The notes beneath the pieces are model-generated. The model saw nothing but the letters and a program-made list of their open reading frames with translations. It did not search any database and was not told where the DNA came from. Position numbers and translations under genes: made by a program. From Liolophura sinensis (lineage: Eukaryota > Mollusca > Polyplacophora > Chitonida > Chitonidae): a DNA stretch of 64,000 nucleotides. The stretch lies in assembly GCF_032854445.1 (NCBI RefSeq), contig NC_088298.1, forward strand, positions 9,971,504-10,035,503, read 5' to 3'. Shown piece after piece: positions 1-10,158 of this stretch; the stretch's first letter is position 1, and the number at the start of each line of letters is the position of its first letter.

Positions 1-742
1 GCTACAGCATATCAAGCAGCAGTTATTGCCCTTTGTTTGCTCTTGCGTTAGAAGCAGATTTTACTTCCATAAGCGAAGGTCACACGTTATTTTCTGTGAT
101 TATTTGAAGCATCCATTTGTACATCCACGGAGATTTACTCTTCAGGTAGAGTACACATCAAAATGTCTGCTTAACGTGGTGGTAAATATTACGATGTTTT
201 GATAAGTTTATACAAGCAAACATTCCAAAGTAACGACAAATGGACACTCCATGACAGACTTGTTTTCATATGACAAACGGTGTAGCCGAAGATTGTTTAT
301 TGACATGTTTTGATGTGATATGGTTTTAAGCCTAACCTCAGTTAATTTGTATTTGCTCTGAACTTATGTATGCACTGAAGAATTATGTTGCTAATTACTG
401 TTTATGTGGTTAAATGAGTTGGAATGAATATTGACCCACCACTGGGGGGGTGGGGGGTGCGTAAAGCCAGACTAAGTGTAATGATGAAGACATAACACAC
501 TCAGTAATGTAAAGTTATAGAGTTATATCGAGTGATATATACTACACACAGAGAAAATTGTGATTAGTGTAACTGTAATGTTTATATTTTGTTTCTTGCA
601 GAAGAACATTATATGGCCACATTTTATGTGAAAATACAGTTCCAAAAAAAATCTCCGCTTACGTCATTACGAGTCGTTTATCGCATTATCCGTACCAACA
701 TGAAAAAAAAAAAGACAGGAGCAGGGTATACCTAGCACCGTT
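1..742. other. AT-rich flank without a recognised gene
   Basis: I see no coding pattern on either strand. There is a G-rich run near 446-461 and A-rich runs near 640-715 just before the polymerase stop codon. The stretch may hold the 3' untranslated part or flank of the polymerase element on the minus strand, but nothing shows this directly. Confidence 0.5.
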
Positions 743-3700
743 CTACAGATCTAAATAGGTGGTGCCCACCCCGTCGGGGAGCACTTTCCGCTTCCCGTAA
801 AAGTATGTGAAAGCATCTTTATGTTGGGTATACGAGTACATCGTATTTGCCCGCATTCGCATCCCCCGATTCACGCCACTCGCGCTTTGGTGGTCGCGCA
901 GCACAGAGAGGTACACGGCCTTGTCCACGCCTCGAGCACTCACACCTTTGCAGGAGAGTTTATCTTTTGCGTTGGATTCCCCGCCGTAACTGTAATAGGT
1001 CTTGGAGCATAAACTCACGATGGCGTCACCGGTCCACTCGACTTTGAAAAGCCCCGGTGTACGCTTATCGTGGTCGTAATGGTCGCGACGGGGTAACCAC
1101 GCATCCCGCTCCGCCTCGTACACGGCTCGCAGCTCGGGTTTGACGAGGGATTCCCAGTCCGGGTCAGACCAAGCCATGTAAGCAGAGTCTGTGTCCCTCT
1201 CACAGTACTGCCAATCCGCCTTGTCGAAAAAACGAGCCATGAAATCGTAGTAAAATTCCAACATACGGAGTTTGGCATACTGGTAGACCATACACCCTAT
1301 TTGCAAGGGGAGATTGTAACGAATGGTCCTCTTGCTACTCGTCACTTCAAAGGTCTCCTCATCGATGGGGTCGACGGTTCGACACCGGACACTCTCCAAT
1401 AATTTCCGTGTAATAATTTGCTTACCAAACATGCTCCCGATCAGCATACGCCTGGGTACGGGCATGATGTCATTCACAGCCGCGAACTCTGCCATGATGG
1501 GGCCTATATCAGCCGGACTCACCTCGGTGTTTTTAAAGATGGGTGAGCATTCAGCAAAGTCCGCTTTGAGGTGGTCCGCCACGTGGATATCACATTCCAT
1601 GAATCCAAACAACTGGCCTTGAATGACAGCCTCCATGAGCTGAGCTTGTGTCTTGGGCCGTCGCTGTGTCGGGGGTAAACCGTATTGTTGCAGGAAGGCC
1701 CGTAAGGCTCGGTTTGTCGTCCGTTGGTGGTGGAACTCGCACTTCCATATCGCTACCAACGGATAGCCCTGGGAGCGGATGTATGCGTCGTTTGCATCCA
1801 CCTCCCGCCGTAAGTCCTGGGGGCTTAATCCCCACCGCTCATTGTAACGTACCTCCCCCGGTCGGGCATGATTCAGGCGACAGCCGTGATAGTGGAAATT
1901 GAAAAACAGTAGGCTGTCCGTCCATATAGGCGAACCCGTCTACGGGGAGTTGTCGGTTACCGATCCGCTTCTCGGTGTGGTTCAGTCGGTGACGGATCGA
2001 TACCCCCAGCTGGTGTGACTGCCAGTCCAGCCATTTTTCAGCCAGACGGGTGGCGGTGCCGGAGGGAACGAACTTCTCTCGTGCATGTCGTTGTCTTTCT
2101 CACCGACGAGGGTGAACACGGACCGTAAATCATGGAATAAGTAGCGGAGGGTAAGCCCTGGTATGCTAATGCAGTCTTTGAAGACATCGACATGCATGGT
2201 TTGGTAGAACACCGACATCTTCTCCGCAGCCTCCATGAAGGGAATGACGTCTAGGTTATTATACCACCGCAGCAAGTCTTTGACGGTCCGCATGCCGTGC
2301 TCTCGCCACACCGTCTGTAGGGTCTTGTACTCCGCGTCCGTACACGGCTGGTGGGTGAGATCGTTGTCGAAAGCATGCTGCGGTGGCAGGAACGTTTCCT
2401 CCAGCCGGGCCAGGGAGTCTATGTAGCTGTAACAAAACTTCCCTTTGGTCACGCGACAGTCGTAAGCTTTCACCCACTTGTCGTAACTGTAATTCGGGGC
2501 CAGGTAATTCCGAATGTCCAGAAATTTCAGCTGCGGTGTGGTGAGGGCCATGTGATTATTGTTCCGCTTAATCACATACTCCAAATCACCGCTCTGGACC
2601 AGAAGGGGGTAAAGCTGCTGTTTGATCAAGTTCAGGTCGTAGTTACCCGAGTTAAAGCAGAGGACGGGGAGATGGTCCATATATGTCACGAATCTGTCCC
2701 GTACCCGTTCTCGTCGGTATCGATCCGCTCGTCTAACGCGTCCAGGATGTAAGCATAACGCTCGTGGAGATAGGCGCTACTGATCTCGCTGATTTCGTTG
2801 AGGTAAGCCATCATGTCCTCGACGAGTGCCTGGAGATCGCCGGTGGAGATGAAACACACGGAGTGGTCGTAGTCCGGTACATTAGAGTTGACGCTGACAC
2901 TCATGGGGATGTGTTGGGCCGTCCATTCCGTCGAACCAGTCGCCGCGTCGTCCACCGGGGCCAAATACGCCTCAAAGTCGTAACATGCTCGGTACGGGAA
3001 GATGCAGTCGTCACCGTCCTGGAGTTCGATCCCCATGTCCGCCAACGTTTCGAAAATGGTGGGCTGATTGCGGAAGACACCCCCCGGGTACTTTCGTCGA
3101 ATGGCGTCGGTGCACGTTTGACCATGCCGTCGTAACTCCCGCAGTGTCCAAAAACTCTTATGGCACACCTGGCAGGTGAAAGATTGAGCATAACGCCCCA
3201 TGTCTTTGATATAGCTGAAATGCCGCTGGTGCAGGTTTAACCGCAGGGTAGGGGGAGGATAGCGCTCGGCACTGCGGTGAATGAGTTGTGCTGAGTACGA
3301 CCTGTCCATGGGGATGAGCTGGTAGACTTGAATGTTCACCTGAAACAGGCTTTCCACCGTGTCCAGCGCACTGAGCGGTACCCCGCGGAAATACCTCGGC
3401 TCCATCTACATTTCCTCCAGATACCTGTGGTAATACACCCCAGCCTGGCGTTCACAGTTTTTGGGGTCAGCCTGGTCTAGATGGACGACCAGACACCGAA
3501 ACAAACACAAATAGTCCCTGTAAGGACCATGATCTCCACCCACCAACGTATGTAACCCCTTGTTTCCCGTCAGGTAAGAGGGTAACGGTATCCCACCTTT
3601 ACCGATAGGCTGATGGGGGAGTTTGTGGACGAAAAACATCACGCTGGTGATGAGGTCGACGGTCCATTTCGTATTGGGGCGTTGTTTTTGGGCCCAGGTA

Positions 3701-4245
3701 AGCGGGTCTTGGGTAAGGATATGCTGGGTGTGGAATGCTCGCAGGTCAGCCCGACTCGCCACGCAGTACGGTGCGTCGAGTACTCGGGCGTTTATGGTGC
3801 TCTGGTAATAATACTGCACCTATCCCGTCTCTTTGTGGCGGAGGATATATCCGAAACTGTAATTTATGGTGAAGGTAGTCGGCTGGTCTTCGTAAACCTC
3901 GTCTACATAGACTGGGATAGCGCCAAGATCACTCAGTCGGTAATTATAGCAGTCTTGAATTGGTTTGTGGCGATGGAAAGGGGTTCTGATCGATTGCCAA
4001 TGCCGCTGGTACAACTCCCGTACGTCACTGTCACCGCTCGGCAAGACAGCCTCGTGAGGCTGTACCGGGTCGGGTTCGAACTGGCTCGTTGGACTTTGTT
4101 TTTTCTTTTCTTCTTTCAGCGAGGCATCCACCTCTAAACTCACTTTAGCTTTACTCGTGCTGGGTTTGTTGGTGTTGGTGGTGCTGCTGCTGCTGGACGT
4201 GGTGGTGATGGGGGTGGTGGTAGATGAAGCGGGTCTCTGTAACAT
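743..4245 (-). pseudogene. Broken family-B DNA polymerase, Polinton/adintovirus-like
   Basis: This is the remains of a protein-primed-type DNA polymerase B that would copy the DNA of a virus-like element. Read on the minus strand there is a Ser/Thr-rich N-terminus, an ELYQRHWQS segment, a C2H2 finger near 3120-3185, an exonuclease I motif (YDFEAYL, near 2965), an exonuclease II-like FNSGNYDLN (near 2640) and the palm motif C, DTDS, near 1190. It ends naturally at a TAG (743-745). Breaks: in-frame TAG at 3820-3822 and 3406-3408, and frame changes near 2700, 2070 and 1900. The change near 2070 coincides with loss of the segment where palm motif A should lie; I cannot find it. The gene is therefore dead. 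Family assignment rests on motif order and sequence style. No capsid, packaging ATPase, protease or integrase gene is visible nearby. Confidence 0.85.
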
Positions 4246-4345
4246 AGAAGGGTGTAGACGTTATAACCAAAGCATACCCTAGACATACTCTATACATGTG
4301 ACCTACACGTCGTAGAAAACACATGTACATATGAAGAGTTCAAGC

Positions 4346-4589
4346 GCAAAACCCAGTAAGTCCAGCACACCTCTATTGCTCAAAATTTGGATTTTTTCTC
4401 TGGGATCAATTGACTGGGTTACCTCCCTTATTACAAGTGGATTGAAATAGTTGGAAGGAAGTACACAAAAGACCAGAATTTCAGAAATCAGGCTTTATCG
4501 CTAAAGGCTGTAATTAAAAACACTAATTGATTTTGGCTGCAAAACTCGGTAAGTCCAACTCGGTTTTGTTAGCAAAAGTCAGTAAGTCC
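4346..4589 (+). repeat. Three left subterminal motifs GCAAAAnnCnGTAAGTCC
   Basis: Copies lie at 4346-4363, 4539-4556 and 4572-4589, all in the same orientation and pointing into the element. Repeated subterminal motifs are known transposase-binding sites in several DNA transposons; binding here is inference. Confidence 0.75.
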
Positions 4590-4706
4590 AATCTGCGTGC
4601 GTTGTTTTCGCATAAATTCGAACAAAACTGAAAACAATGATCATAATGTTAATCCTAAATTAACAATAACGAAGTTGGCAAAATCTGTCAAAAGTTGAAC
4701 TATATC

Positions 4707-5531
4707 CTAGTCCTCTTCGCTATTTTCAAGATCCTGTACGGCTTCATCGGCGCTGGTATTGGAGAGGGCGTTCTCGTAGTAATCGCGCACATCCTGACCC
4801 ACTCCCAATTCATCAAGGAGCTTCATTACATCGCGCTTCTTTGCTTCCTTTACACAGTTAATGTCATACTGAATGGATGGGTTGAAATGTGCCCATTTTT
4901 TGCTTCTTTTCAGAAGGGAGTGTTGGCAGAATTCCCCGTTGTAGGCGCTCTTGAAGCCAAGCTTATCTCCTTGCACTTGTAGCACCTTTGCCTCGCTTAT
5001 TTTGAAGAACCTCTGACTTTTCACAAACATTGCACACTCTCCCTTAAAATCGTAACACTGCCAGTCCTTTCCATACTCAGGCACTAAGCCGTGTCGTCCA
5101 AGAATCTCAACATACTCATTCGGCAATAAGATGGTATCCTTCTTTCGGATATCCTGTTCTATTCGTCCAAAGACCCTGTCGGCAGGGAGAAAACTATGCC
5201 CACGTACTGGGAAGTAATAGTCCACAGTCTTTTGGGAGTACTGTTCGCTGCACAAAGAAAACAACATGGAAACCAAGTTGATGTTGTTGTTTTGCCCATA
5301 GCAAGAATCAGAAAATAAGTGAATGTGATTAATTCGGCCGATCTCAGCCTGTACCACTGAACCAAGGTAATCACGCAGAGCTGACGCTATCATGTTGCTG
5401 TCTTTGGCGTTCTGATGTTCAAGCCATGTGTATAGGTGGACATCCTCTGTCTGTTGGGGTCCGCCGGTGCCGTGGTGATGAACTATGCCAAAGACGTAAA
5501 AGTACAATTGACGAGAATAGGATCCATTCAT
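4707..5531 (-). pseudogene. DUF7869-type transposase-like protein, C-terminal part
   Basis: The 274-residue frame carries the motif pattern of DUF7869 proteins: RQLYFYVFGIVHHH near the start, then HLFSDSCYGQNNN (about residues 72-84), whose Asp and Asn-rich turn resemble an RNase H-like catalytic core. FPVRGHSFLPADRVFG follows at about 107-122. The acidic tail ends at TAG/TAA near 4707. Upstream, a stop codon precedes the Met at 5531, and the expected segment linking it to the 5' exon is absent, so the copy is 5'-truncated or internally deleted. Catalytic activity of this family as a transposase is inferred. Confidence 0.65.
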
Positions 5532-5717
5532 CCTTTATTGATGAGAGGCAGCATTTTGCTGCCAAACTAAGCCAGTGTTTACCCACACCCAACCCCAGAC
5601 ACACCAACCCAAAAAAAAAATAAAATATTAAATAAATTTACCGTAAAACAATAATAAATATGCACCCTGGCCACTCGCGCTACAAAATACACTGTTTACC
5701 GAAATTTTACTCACCAA

Positions 5718-6134
5718 AGATGCTTAAGAATGATGCCTGACAAACTGGAATCTTGGTCTGGGTTTCTTTCAAAACGCTATATTTTGTGGTCACTCCCCTG
5801 CTCCTTTGCTTGTCCTCGTCCTGTACCCTATGCCTTCGTCGTTTCACCTGTCCAATGTCCATATGGGATAACAAAACTGCATCCTGTTTAACTTTGTCAC
5901 TGGTCGCATACAGCTGGCCATTTATATACTTCAAATCCATTTCTGTCAATGTGCTGGCCTTACACAAGGTGTTGTTGTGTCGGCATGAAACACGAGGGTC
6001 CCAGTTTTCGCCACTATACCTTGTTGATTTCGCTTTCGAGCGAGCTGAACATTGGGTTGACGTTTTCGCTTCCCCTGTGGTGACAGCACTACTGCCTCGT
6101 CCATTTCATCAAAGTTATCCATGATATTTTCCAT
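5718..6134 (-). pseudogene. 5' exon(s) of the DUF7869-type gene, frameshifted
   Basis: An ATG at 6134 opens a basic, Lys/Arg-rich N-terminus (GKRKRQPNVQLARKRNQQG). The frame changes near 5950-5965 into one containing GQVKRRRHRVQDEDKQRSR and VCQASFLSIFG, a pattern typical of the region before the catalytic part in this family. The exon ends at a good donor (TTTG|GTGAGT) near 5717. The next usual exon is missing. Together with the downstream part it shows the gene had at least one intron. Confidence 0.55.
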
Positions 6135-6250
6135 AAATATGGCAGAAAATTAAGACAAACACCAAGCGATAAGCCAAACACCAGGCCTAAGTCAGCATCG
6201 CCATGTTGAGCGTCAGCTGACCGCACAACTTATCGCTGATTGGCTATTCG

Positions 6251-6449
6251 GGACTTACGTGGTTCTGCGAAGAAATGACACTGTCGGATACGGTGTTTTG
6301 CAAACAAAGAGGGTTTAGGGAAGGCATTTACAATAGGACTTACGTGATTTTGCTCAAAATTTATTTCACTAATCTATCCCTCGTGTCCTTTTCTCCACAT
6401 GGGGACGACTATCTCAATTTTTACAAAGATGGCGTTTACGGGCTTTTGC
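6251..6449 (-). repeat. Three right subterminal motifs, inverted
   Basis: Inverted copies of the left-end motif lie at 6251-6268 and 6336-6353, and a shorter terminal copy at 6435-6449. They mirror the left array, so the element is symmetrical in its ends, as expected if one protein pairs both. Confidence 0.75.
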
Positions 6450-6487
6450 GTCTGAACTCTTCATATGTTCCGCTAAAAATTTTATAA

Positions 6488-6595
6488 TACATAATACATA
6501 GGAGCCATTCCGATAGATATCAACCCTAGCATGACACACTGACCCAGTCCCTTTTTTTAATACATAAAACATAGGAACCATCCAGATAGGTATTT
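6488..6595 (+). repeat. Two-copy tandem repeat, about 74 bp period
   Basis: The segments at 6488-6521 and 6562-6595 share a pattern ATACATAAnACATAGGAnCC with few differences. It lies just outside the right end of the DUF7869 element. No gene is visible from 6469 to about 7400; two copies of CGTGGTTTTTGTTT near 6646 and 6667 are the only other structure. Confidence 0.6.
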
Positions 6596-7123
6596 CCGTT
6601 CACCATTGTTCAGGAAATATATCATTGTCAGCTGTGTTTTGTTTTGACTCGTGGTTTTTGTTTGGACACGTGGTTTTTGTTTTGATCGGCTGCGCCTTGT
6701 ATACATTGTTGCCAGTCAGTCAGCCAGCCACTGCGCCAGCGAGCTGGGGAGTACACCCCTTATACATGTCACCTACATGGAGTGGAAACCACTATGGACA
6801 CACCATCTACATGCGATAGAAAACACATTTGTCACAAGTGCTTACATAACGGTAAACAGCTCAACTGTGAATAGTAATTTTCAGCAATTAAATGCAGCGT
6901 GTCTTATTGCATATTATCCAGTAAAGAAGTTTTTTTATACTGTTTTCATATACTGTTACAAACATGTAACACGAGATAGCTCTTACTTTCAAGAAGCAAA
7001 GCGGGTTCAGGAAAGAAAGAAGACATCAAAGCATACAACGACCACTTATTCAATGATGTATCCTAAGTGGGAAAAAGGTAGAAAATCTATATGACACTTA
7101 TACACGTATAAATCACAACCACC

Positions 7124-7345
7124 GGTCGATGCAGGGCAGGCTTTCAGTATTATACATATATACATAGCAGGCAAGCTGAACATAACCGCGGCTGACAACA
7201 ATGTAGCGTCACGCGCACGGCTCAGCCAGGCGGACGATCCTGTATGAAACGCGCGGGAAAAAACATAAAACCCGCTCACACTAATCATCCAATCAGTGGG
7301 CTGATAATTCCTTTTGTCGTGCTTTCGCCCAGGCCAGTGTTGGTA
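7124..7345 (+). repeat. Promoter-like long direct repeat, copy 1
   Basis: About 220 bp here recur at 9434-9640 with roughly 90% identity by eye, including an identical stretch around GAAACGCGCGGGAAAAAACATAAA. A third, short and partial copy lies near 9671-9715. The two main copies are in the same orientation and bracket the acidic/RING-finger region and the histone-type stem-loop. Long terminal-type repeats, or a duplicated control region of a virus-like element, are both possible. Confidence 0.75.
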
Positions 7346-7355
7346 GGATATATAG
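7253..7355 (+). promoter_or_regulatory. Candidate promoter: E2F-like, CCAAT and TATA elements
   Basis: In order on the plus strand: GCGGGAAA at 7253-7260, an exact match to the E2F core; CCAAT at 7289-7293; and ATATATAG at 7348-7355. The spacing places a start site near 7380, ahead of the open frame that runs from about 7440. The E2F-like site is kept in the second repeat copy (9560-9567). E2F-driven promoters are common in small DNA viruses that push cells into S phase, but this role is inference. Confidence 0.45.
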
Positions 7356-7439
7356 CACAACCGCGGGTTTGAGTTGATATGACTGAACAAAACTCGTGCA
7401 TGGAGTAACGCCAATTACCTACCCATTATGTTTTGAAGA

Positions 7440-8640
7440 CACCGTGAATTTTTGGGGAGTGCCGGGGATGACGAAAGCTGGGGATTGACTACCTCCACAA
7501 AGGATGACGAGTCCTCGGATGAAAGCGACACGCCAGAAGAGCCTTGGACTCCCTCTCCCCCGGCCTCCCCAGTGATATTGATTCCAGACACACCCGAACC
7601 TCAACAACAACACCAGCTGCGGCTTTCCAGTGATCCCGACTCAGAGATCGAACGGAGAAGGAGGCTGGATCCGTGCACCTGCCCACGGTGCTATCAAGTA
7701 GAAGAAGTGGAAAGTGAAGAGGCGGGGGGCGGGGGTGGCCAACAACACCACCACCACCCCACTACGCCCCCCCCCCCCCACTACGCCCCCCCCCCCCCAA
7801 TGCCAAGCACCGTGGGTGGGATCGGGAGAGGAGGGATCGATAGATTAGTAGCCCGCCGGGGAAAATCACCAACACTCAACAACAACCCAGGGATAGCACG
7901 ACCCGTCGGCGGAGTAATCTTACACAAGTGGTCCTGGACCGATTTCTCCACAGGAGGAACCCCCGGGGGGCGAGGTGTTGGGCGGTGAGTACTCCGGCGG
8001 CTTGTGATGGACGAGGGTTCGAATCCGGGACGCAGCGGTGGTGGTGTGAGTGGCACACCACAACAACAACAGCCACAGCAACACCCACAACAGCCTGAAA
8101 GTGAGCGATCCCCCATGTGGATAAGGAGTCGGGGTCGACCCCGAGTTCGTGTCCCACCCCAGTCTCGGGGTGGTGACACCAGCCGTGGGGGGTGAGGAAC
8201 GGTCTTCACCAGCAGCGGGACCATCAGCATCACCAGTTGGACAAGCGGGGAGGTGAGAGCTCTCTCAAACAGGAATTTTCTCACCAGCGCCGATAGGCAA
8301 GCCCTAGTAAACAACATTGAGGATCGCCTGAGAGCTCAGCCTCCCCTGCAGTGGTTCCTCATCCCTGCCGCTGTTAAAACCTACCCCCTGTCATCACCTC
8401 CGGGGGTCGACCCCACCACCCCCACCGCCACCACCTCCAGGGAGAGGAGAGGGAGAGGGAATTGCCGCGTCCCCCGGGGGAGGGGCACGCACTGGCGGTT
8501 TCCCGACACGTGAGTGTCGGATTTGTTACGAGAGACCGTCAGATGCGTGTCTCTTACCCCGGCAATTTGTCTCATTTGTGCCAGAAGACTGAATCTATCT
8601 CGATGTCCGTTTTGTAATTTATATTTCACTAGTATCGTTC
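7440..8640 (+). pseudogene. Acidic, proline-rich protein with C-terminal RING finger, broken
   Basis: The first frame (to 7988) is acidic and proline-rich, with a SUMO-interaction-like VILIPDTP, then CTCPRCYQ followed by VEEVESEE. It lacks an in-frame ATG and runs into GCGGTGAGTAC, a possible splice donor near 7985. A Gln-rich frame (8004-8195) and a basic frame (8253-8513) follow. At 8515-8615 a C3HC4 RING pattern is readable in two frames: CRICYERPSDACLLP, then CLICARRLNLSRCPFC. The RING is interrupted by a small frame change near 8560. The region is GC-rich, unlike its surroundings, and uses several frames, so introns or frameshifts break it. A RING protein would act as a ubiquitin ligase. 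Whether all frames belong to one gene is uncertain. Its place between long repeats and near polymerase scraps suggests a virus-like origin. Confidence 0.45.
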
Positions 8641-8753
8641 ATTTATTTTATTAATTGTTAATCGTTTTTTACGTTGTTGTTAACTCGTATTTGTTGTTTA
8701 AAAAAAAAGAAAAAAAATGGCTGTTTAAAAAAAAAAAAGAAAAAAGAAAAAAA

Positions 8754-8807
8754 TGGTTTGTGGCGATGAAAATGAGTCCGGATCAATTGCCAATGCTAAG
8801 CAGCAAC
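8754..8807 (-). pseudogene. Second copy of a polymerase N-terminal fragment
   Basis: About 54 bases match the polymerase N-terminal coding segment at 3959-4025 on the same strand, with about 85-90% identity over the best 44 bases. The translated core reads HWQLIRTHFHRHKP against HWQSIRTPFHRHKP in the main copy. It is flanked by A-rich runs on one side and the histone-type stem-loop on the other. This shows that more than one polymerase copy once existed here. Confidence 0.65.
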
Positions 8808-8810
8808 TCC

Positions 8811-8850
8811 AACGGCCCTTTTCAGGGCCAACCAACTCTTCCCGAAAGAG
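8811..8850 (+). terminator. Histone-type mRNA 3' stem-loop and downstream element
   Basis: A perfect 6-bp stem (GGCCCT, 8814-8819; AGGGCC, 8824-8829) closes a TTTC loop (8820-8823), preceded by AAC and followed by AACCA. This is the conserved metazoan replication-dependent histone 3' end. GAAAGAG at 8844-8850, about 15 bases further on, fits the purine-rich histone downstream element bound by U7 snRNA. No histone coding sequence lies upstream; the preceding bases match the polymerase scrap in antisense. Either a histone 3' end was captured, or a virus-like element used histone-type 3' processing. Confidence 0.8.
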
Positions 8851-8984
8851 TACTTTCTCAATCTAAGCACTAAAAAGAAAAAAAGAAACCCCACACCAGA
8901 CATAGACTTCCCATTTTGTAATTGTGCAATTGTAGTTGTTCTGATATTTATCCCAAATCCTCAAAGTCTTCCTGACCTTCTGCT

Positions 8985-9245
8985 CCACCTAATTCATGCC
9001 CAGCCTGAAAGAAACAAGCCACTGTTTTCTCTATCTATATCTACATCTCATTGTCTTGTGTATATGTATAATGTATTGCTGTTACTTAAAAAAACAAAGA
9101 AAGAAAGAAACACTTATTCAATGATCCGCCTAATTCATCCCCAGCCTGAAACAAACAAGCCATCGTTTTCTCTATCCATATCTACATCTCATTGTCTTGT
9201 GTATATGTATAATGTATTGGTGTTACTTAAAAAACAAACAAAGAA
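8985..9245 (+). repeat. Tandem duplication, about 140 bp period
   Basis: CTAATTCATnCCCAGCCTGAAA starts near 8989 and again near 9129, and each unit ends in a TGTATAATGTATTG then GTTACTT block before an A-rich run. Shorter relics of the same ending recur near 9360 and 9638. No protein is credible in the frames crossing it. Confidence 0.7.
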
Positions 9246-9261
9246 AAAAGAAAAAAAACCT

Positions 9262-9355
9262 ATACCCCTATACTATACGGCTATAGTGTACTCTAGTCTA
9301 CTACACGCTAGTATACACACATACACCCCGTGGTGTGGAAAAAAACCCACCAAAT
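9262..9355 (+). repeat. Direct repeat shared with 11000-11070
   Basis: Both segments read CTATACT...ACTCTAGTCTACTACAC, then ACGCCCCGCGGCGTGG-like bases and AAAAAACCCACCAAA. They bracket the C2H2 gene and may be a second repeated control segment of the same element. A perfect TGACGTCA palindrome sits at 11100-11107 beside the second copy. Confidence 0.6.
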
Positions 9356-9433
9356 TTCTTGTGTATAAGTATAATGTATTGCTGTTACTTATGTATTTCA
9401 ATGCAGGCTGGCTGGGAGGTAGGCAGGTCAGCC

Positions 9434-9640
9434 GGTGCAGGGTAGGCTTATTAGTATTATACATATATACATAGCAGGCGAGCTGAACATAACCGCGGCT
9501 GACAACAGTGTAACGTCACGCTCACGGCTCAGCCAGGCAGACGATCCTGTATGAAACGCGCGGGAAAAAACATAAAGCCCGCTCACACTAATTATCCAAT
9601 CACTGGGCTGATAACGTGCTTTCACCCAGGTCGGCTAATG
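9434..9640 (+). repeat. Promoter-like long direct repeat, copy 2
   Basis: This is the second copy of the 7124-7345 repeat. It keeps the E2F-like core (9560-9567) and CCAAT, but the TATA-like block has decayed to TGTATAAGG. The following 9640-10150 shows no supported gene; it contains a G run at about 10095-10110. Confidence 0.75.
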
Positions 9641-10158
9641 TATAAGGTATTGCTGTTACTTATGTATTCGCCTATAACGCGCTTTCGCCCAGGTCGGAGT
9701 TTGGTAGACATAGCTACATGTATGTTCTATATACTCGAAAGATGAGCGACCTCAGGTATCCGAGACCCCGTTATTATATCTCTTTAATGTACATAGCAAT
9801 TTGTAAGACTCAGGTTTTGATGTATAGACAGTGCATCAAAACTGAAGTCAAGCAAACGCTGTATCAGTCTGATGTATACAGTCGCCTTGTCTACACGGAC
9901 AGCGAACCGGGATTATAATGCTCTACTGGTTTTGTTACTTCTTTGTGGGTTCTTTCATATAACCGACCGGTTAGTAGGTCACTCAGCCCGAGCGGGACAC
10001 AATGACTCGGTCACCGTACGTTTGTTAACATATTACGACGTCATAACATACATCATAATACATTGTCGCCAGCCAAGGCAGGGAGAAAGGGTGAGGGGGG
10101 GGGGGGGGGGTGGCTGAGGGATGTGTGGGAGGCTTGTGGTGGCTTGTGGGTTAGTAGG

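Larger units (their letters stand above)
4327..6468 (-). mobile_element. DNA transposon with DUF7869-type gene
   Basis: Terminal inverted repeats bound this 2.1-kb unit. The left end begins ACATATGAAGAGTTCA and the right end is its reverse complement, followed by a further 17 bases that match with four differences. The ends carry six copies of one motif (see the two repeat entries). The unit holds a gene whose two preserved parts lie on the minus strand. I could not find a clear target-site duplication, so the exact ends may be off by a few bases. A large internal deletion is likely, because the middle of the usual protein is missing between about 5531 and 5718. The superfamily is uncertain; DUF7869 genes recur in invertebrate genomes in a transposon-like way. 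Confidence 0.7.

Noticed and set aside
3613-4137. Plus-strand open frame of 174 residues opposite the polymerase
   Set aside because: It is the antisense shadow of a well-supported polymerase segment and has no motif of its own.
7781-8317. Minus-strand proline/Cys-rich frame of 178 residues
   Set aside because: It mirrors the GC-rich, CCACC-repetitive plus-strand coding patch; low-complexity content explains its length.
10093-10112. Long G run, possible G-quadruplex
   Set aside because: A single homopolymer tract without spaced G-runs gives no evidence of function and may be an assembly artefact.
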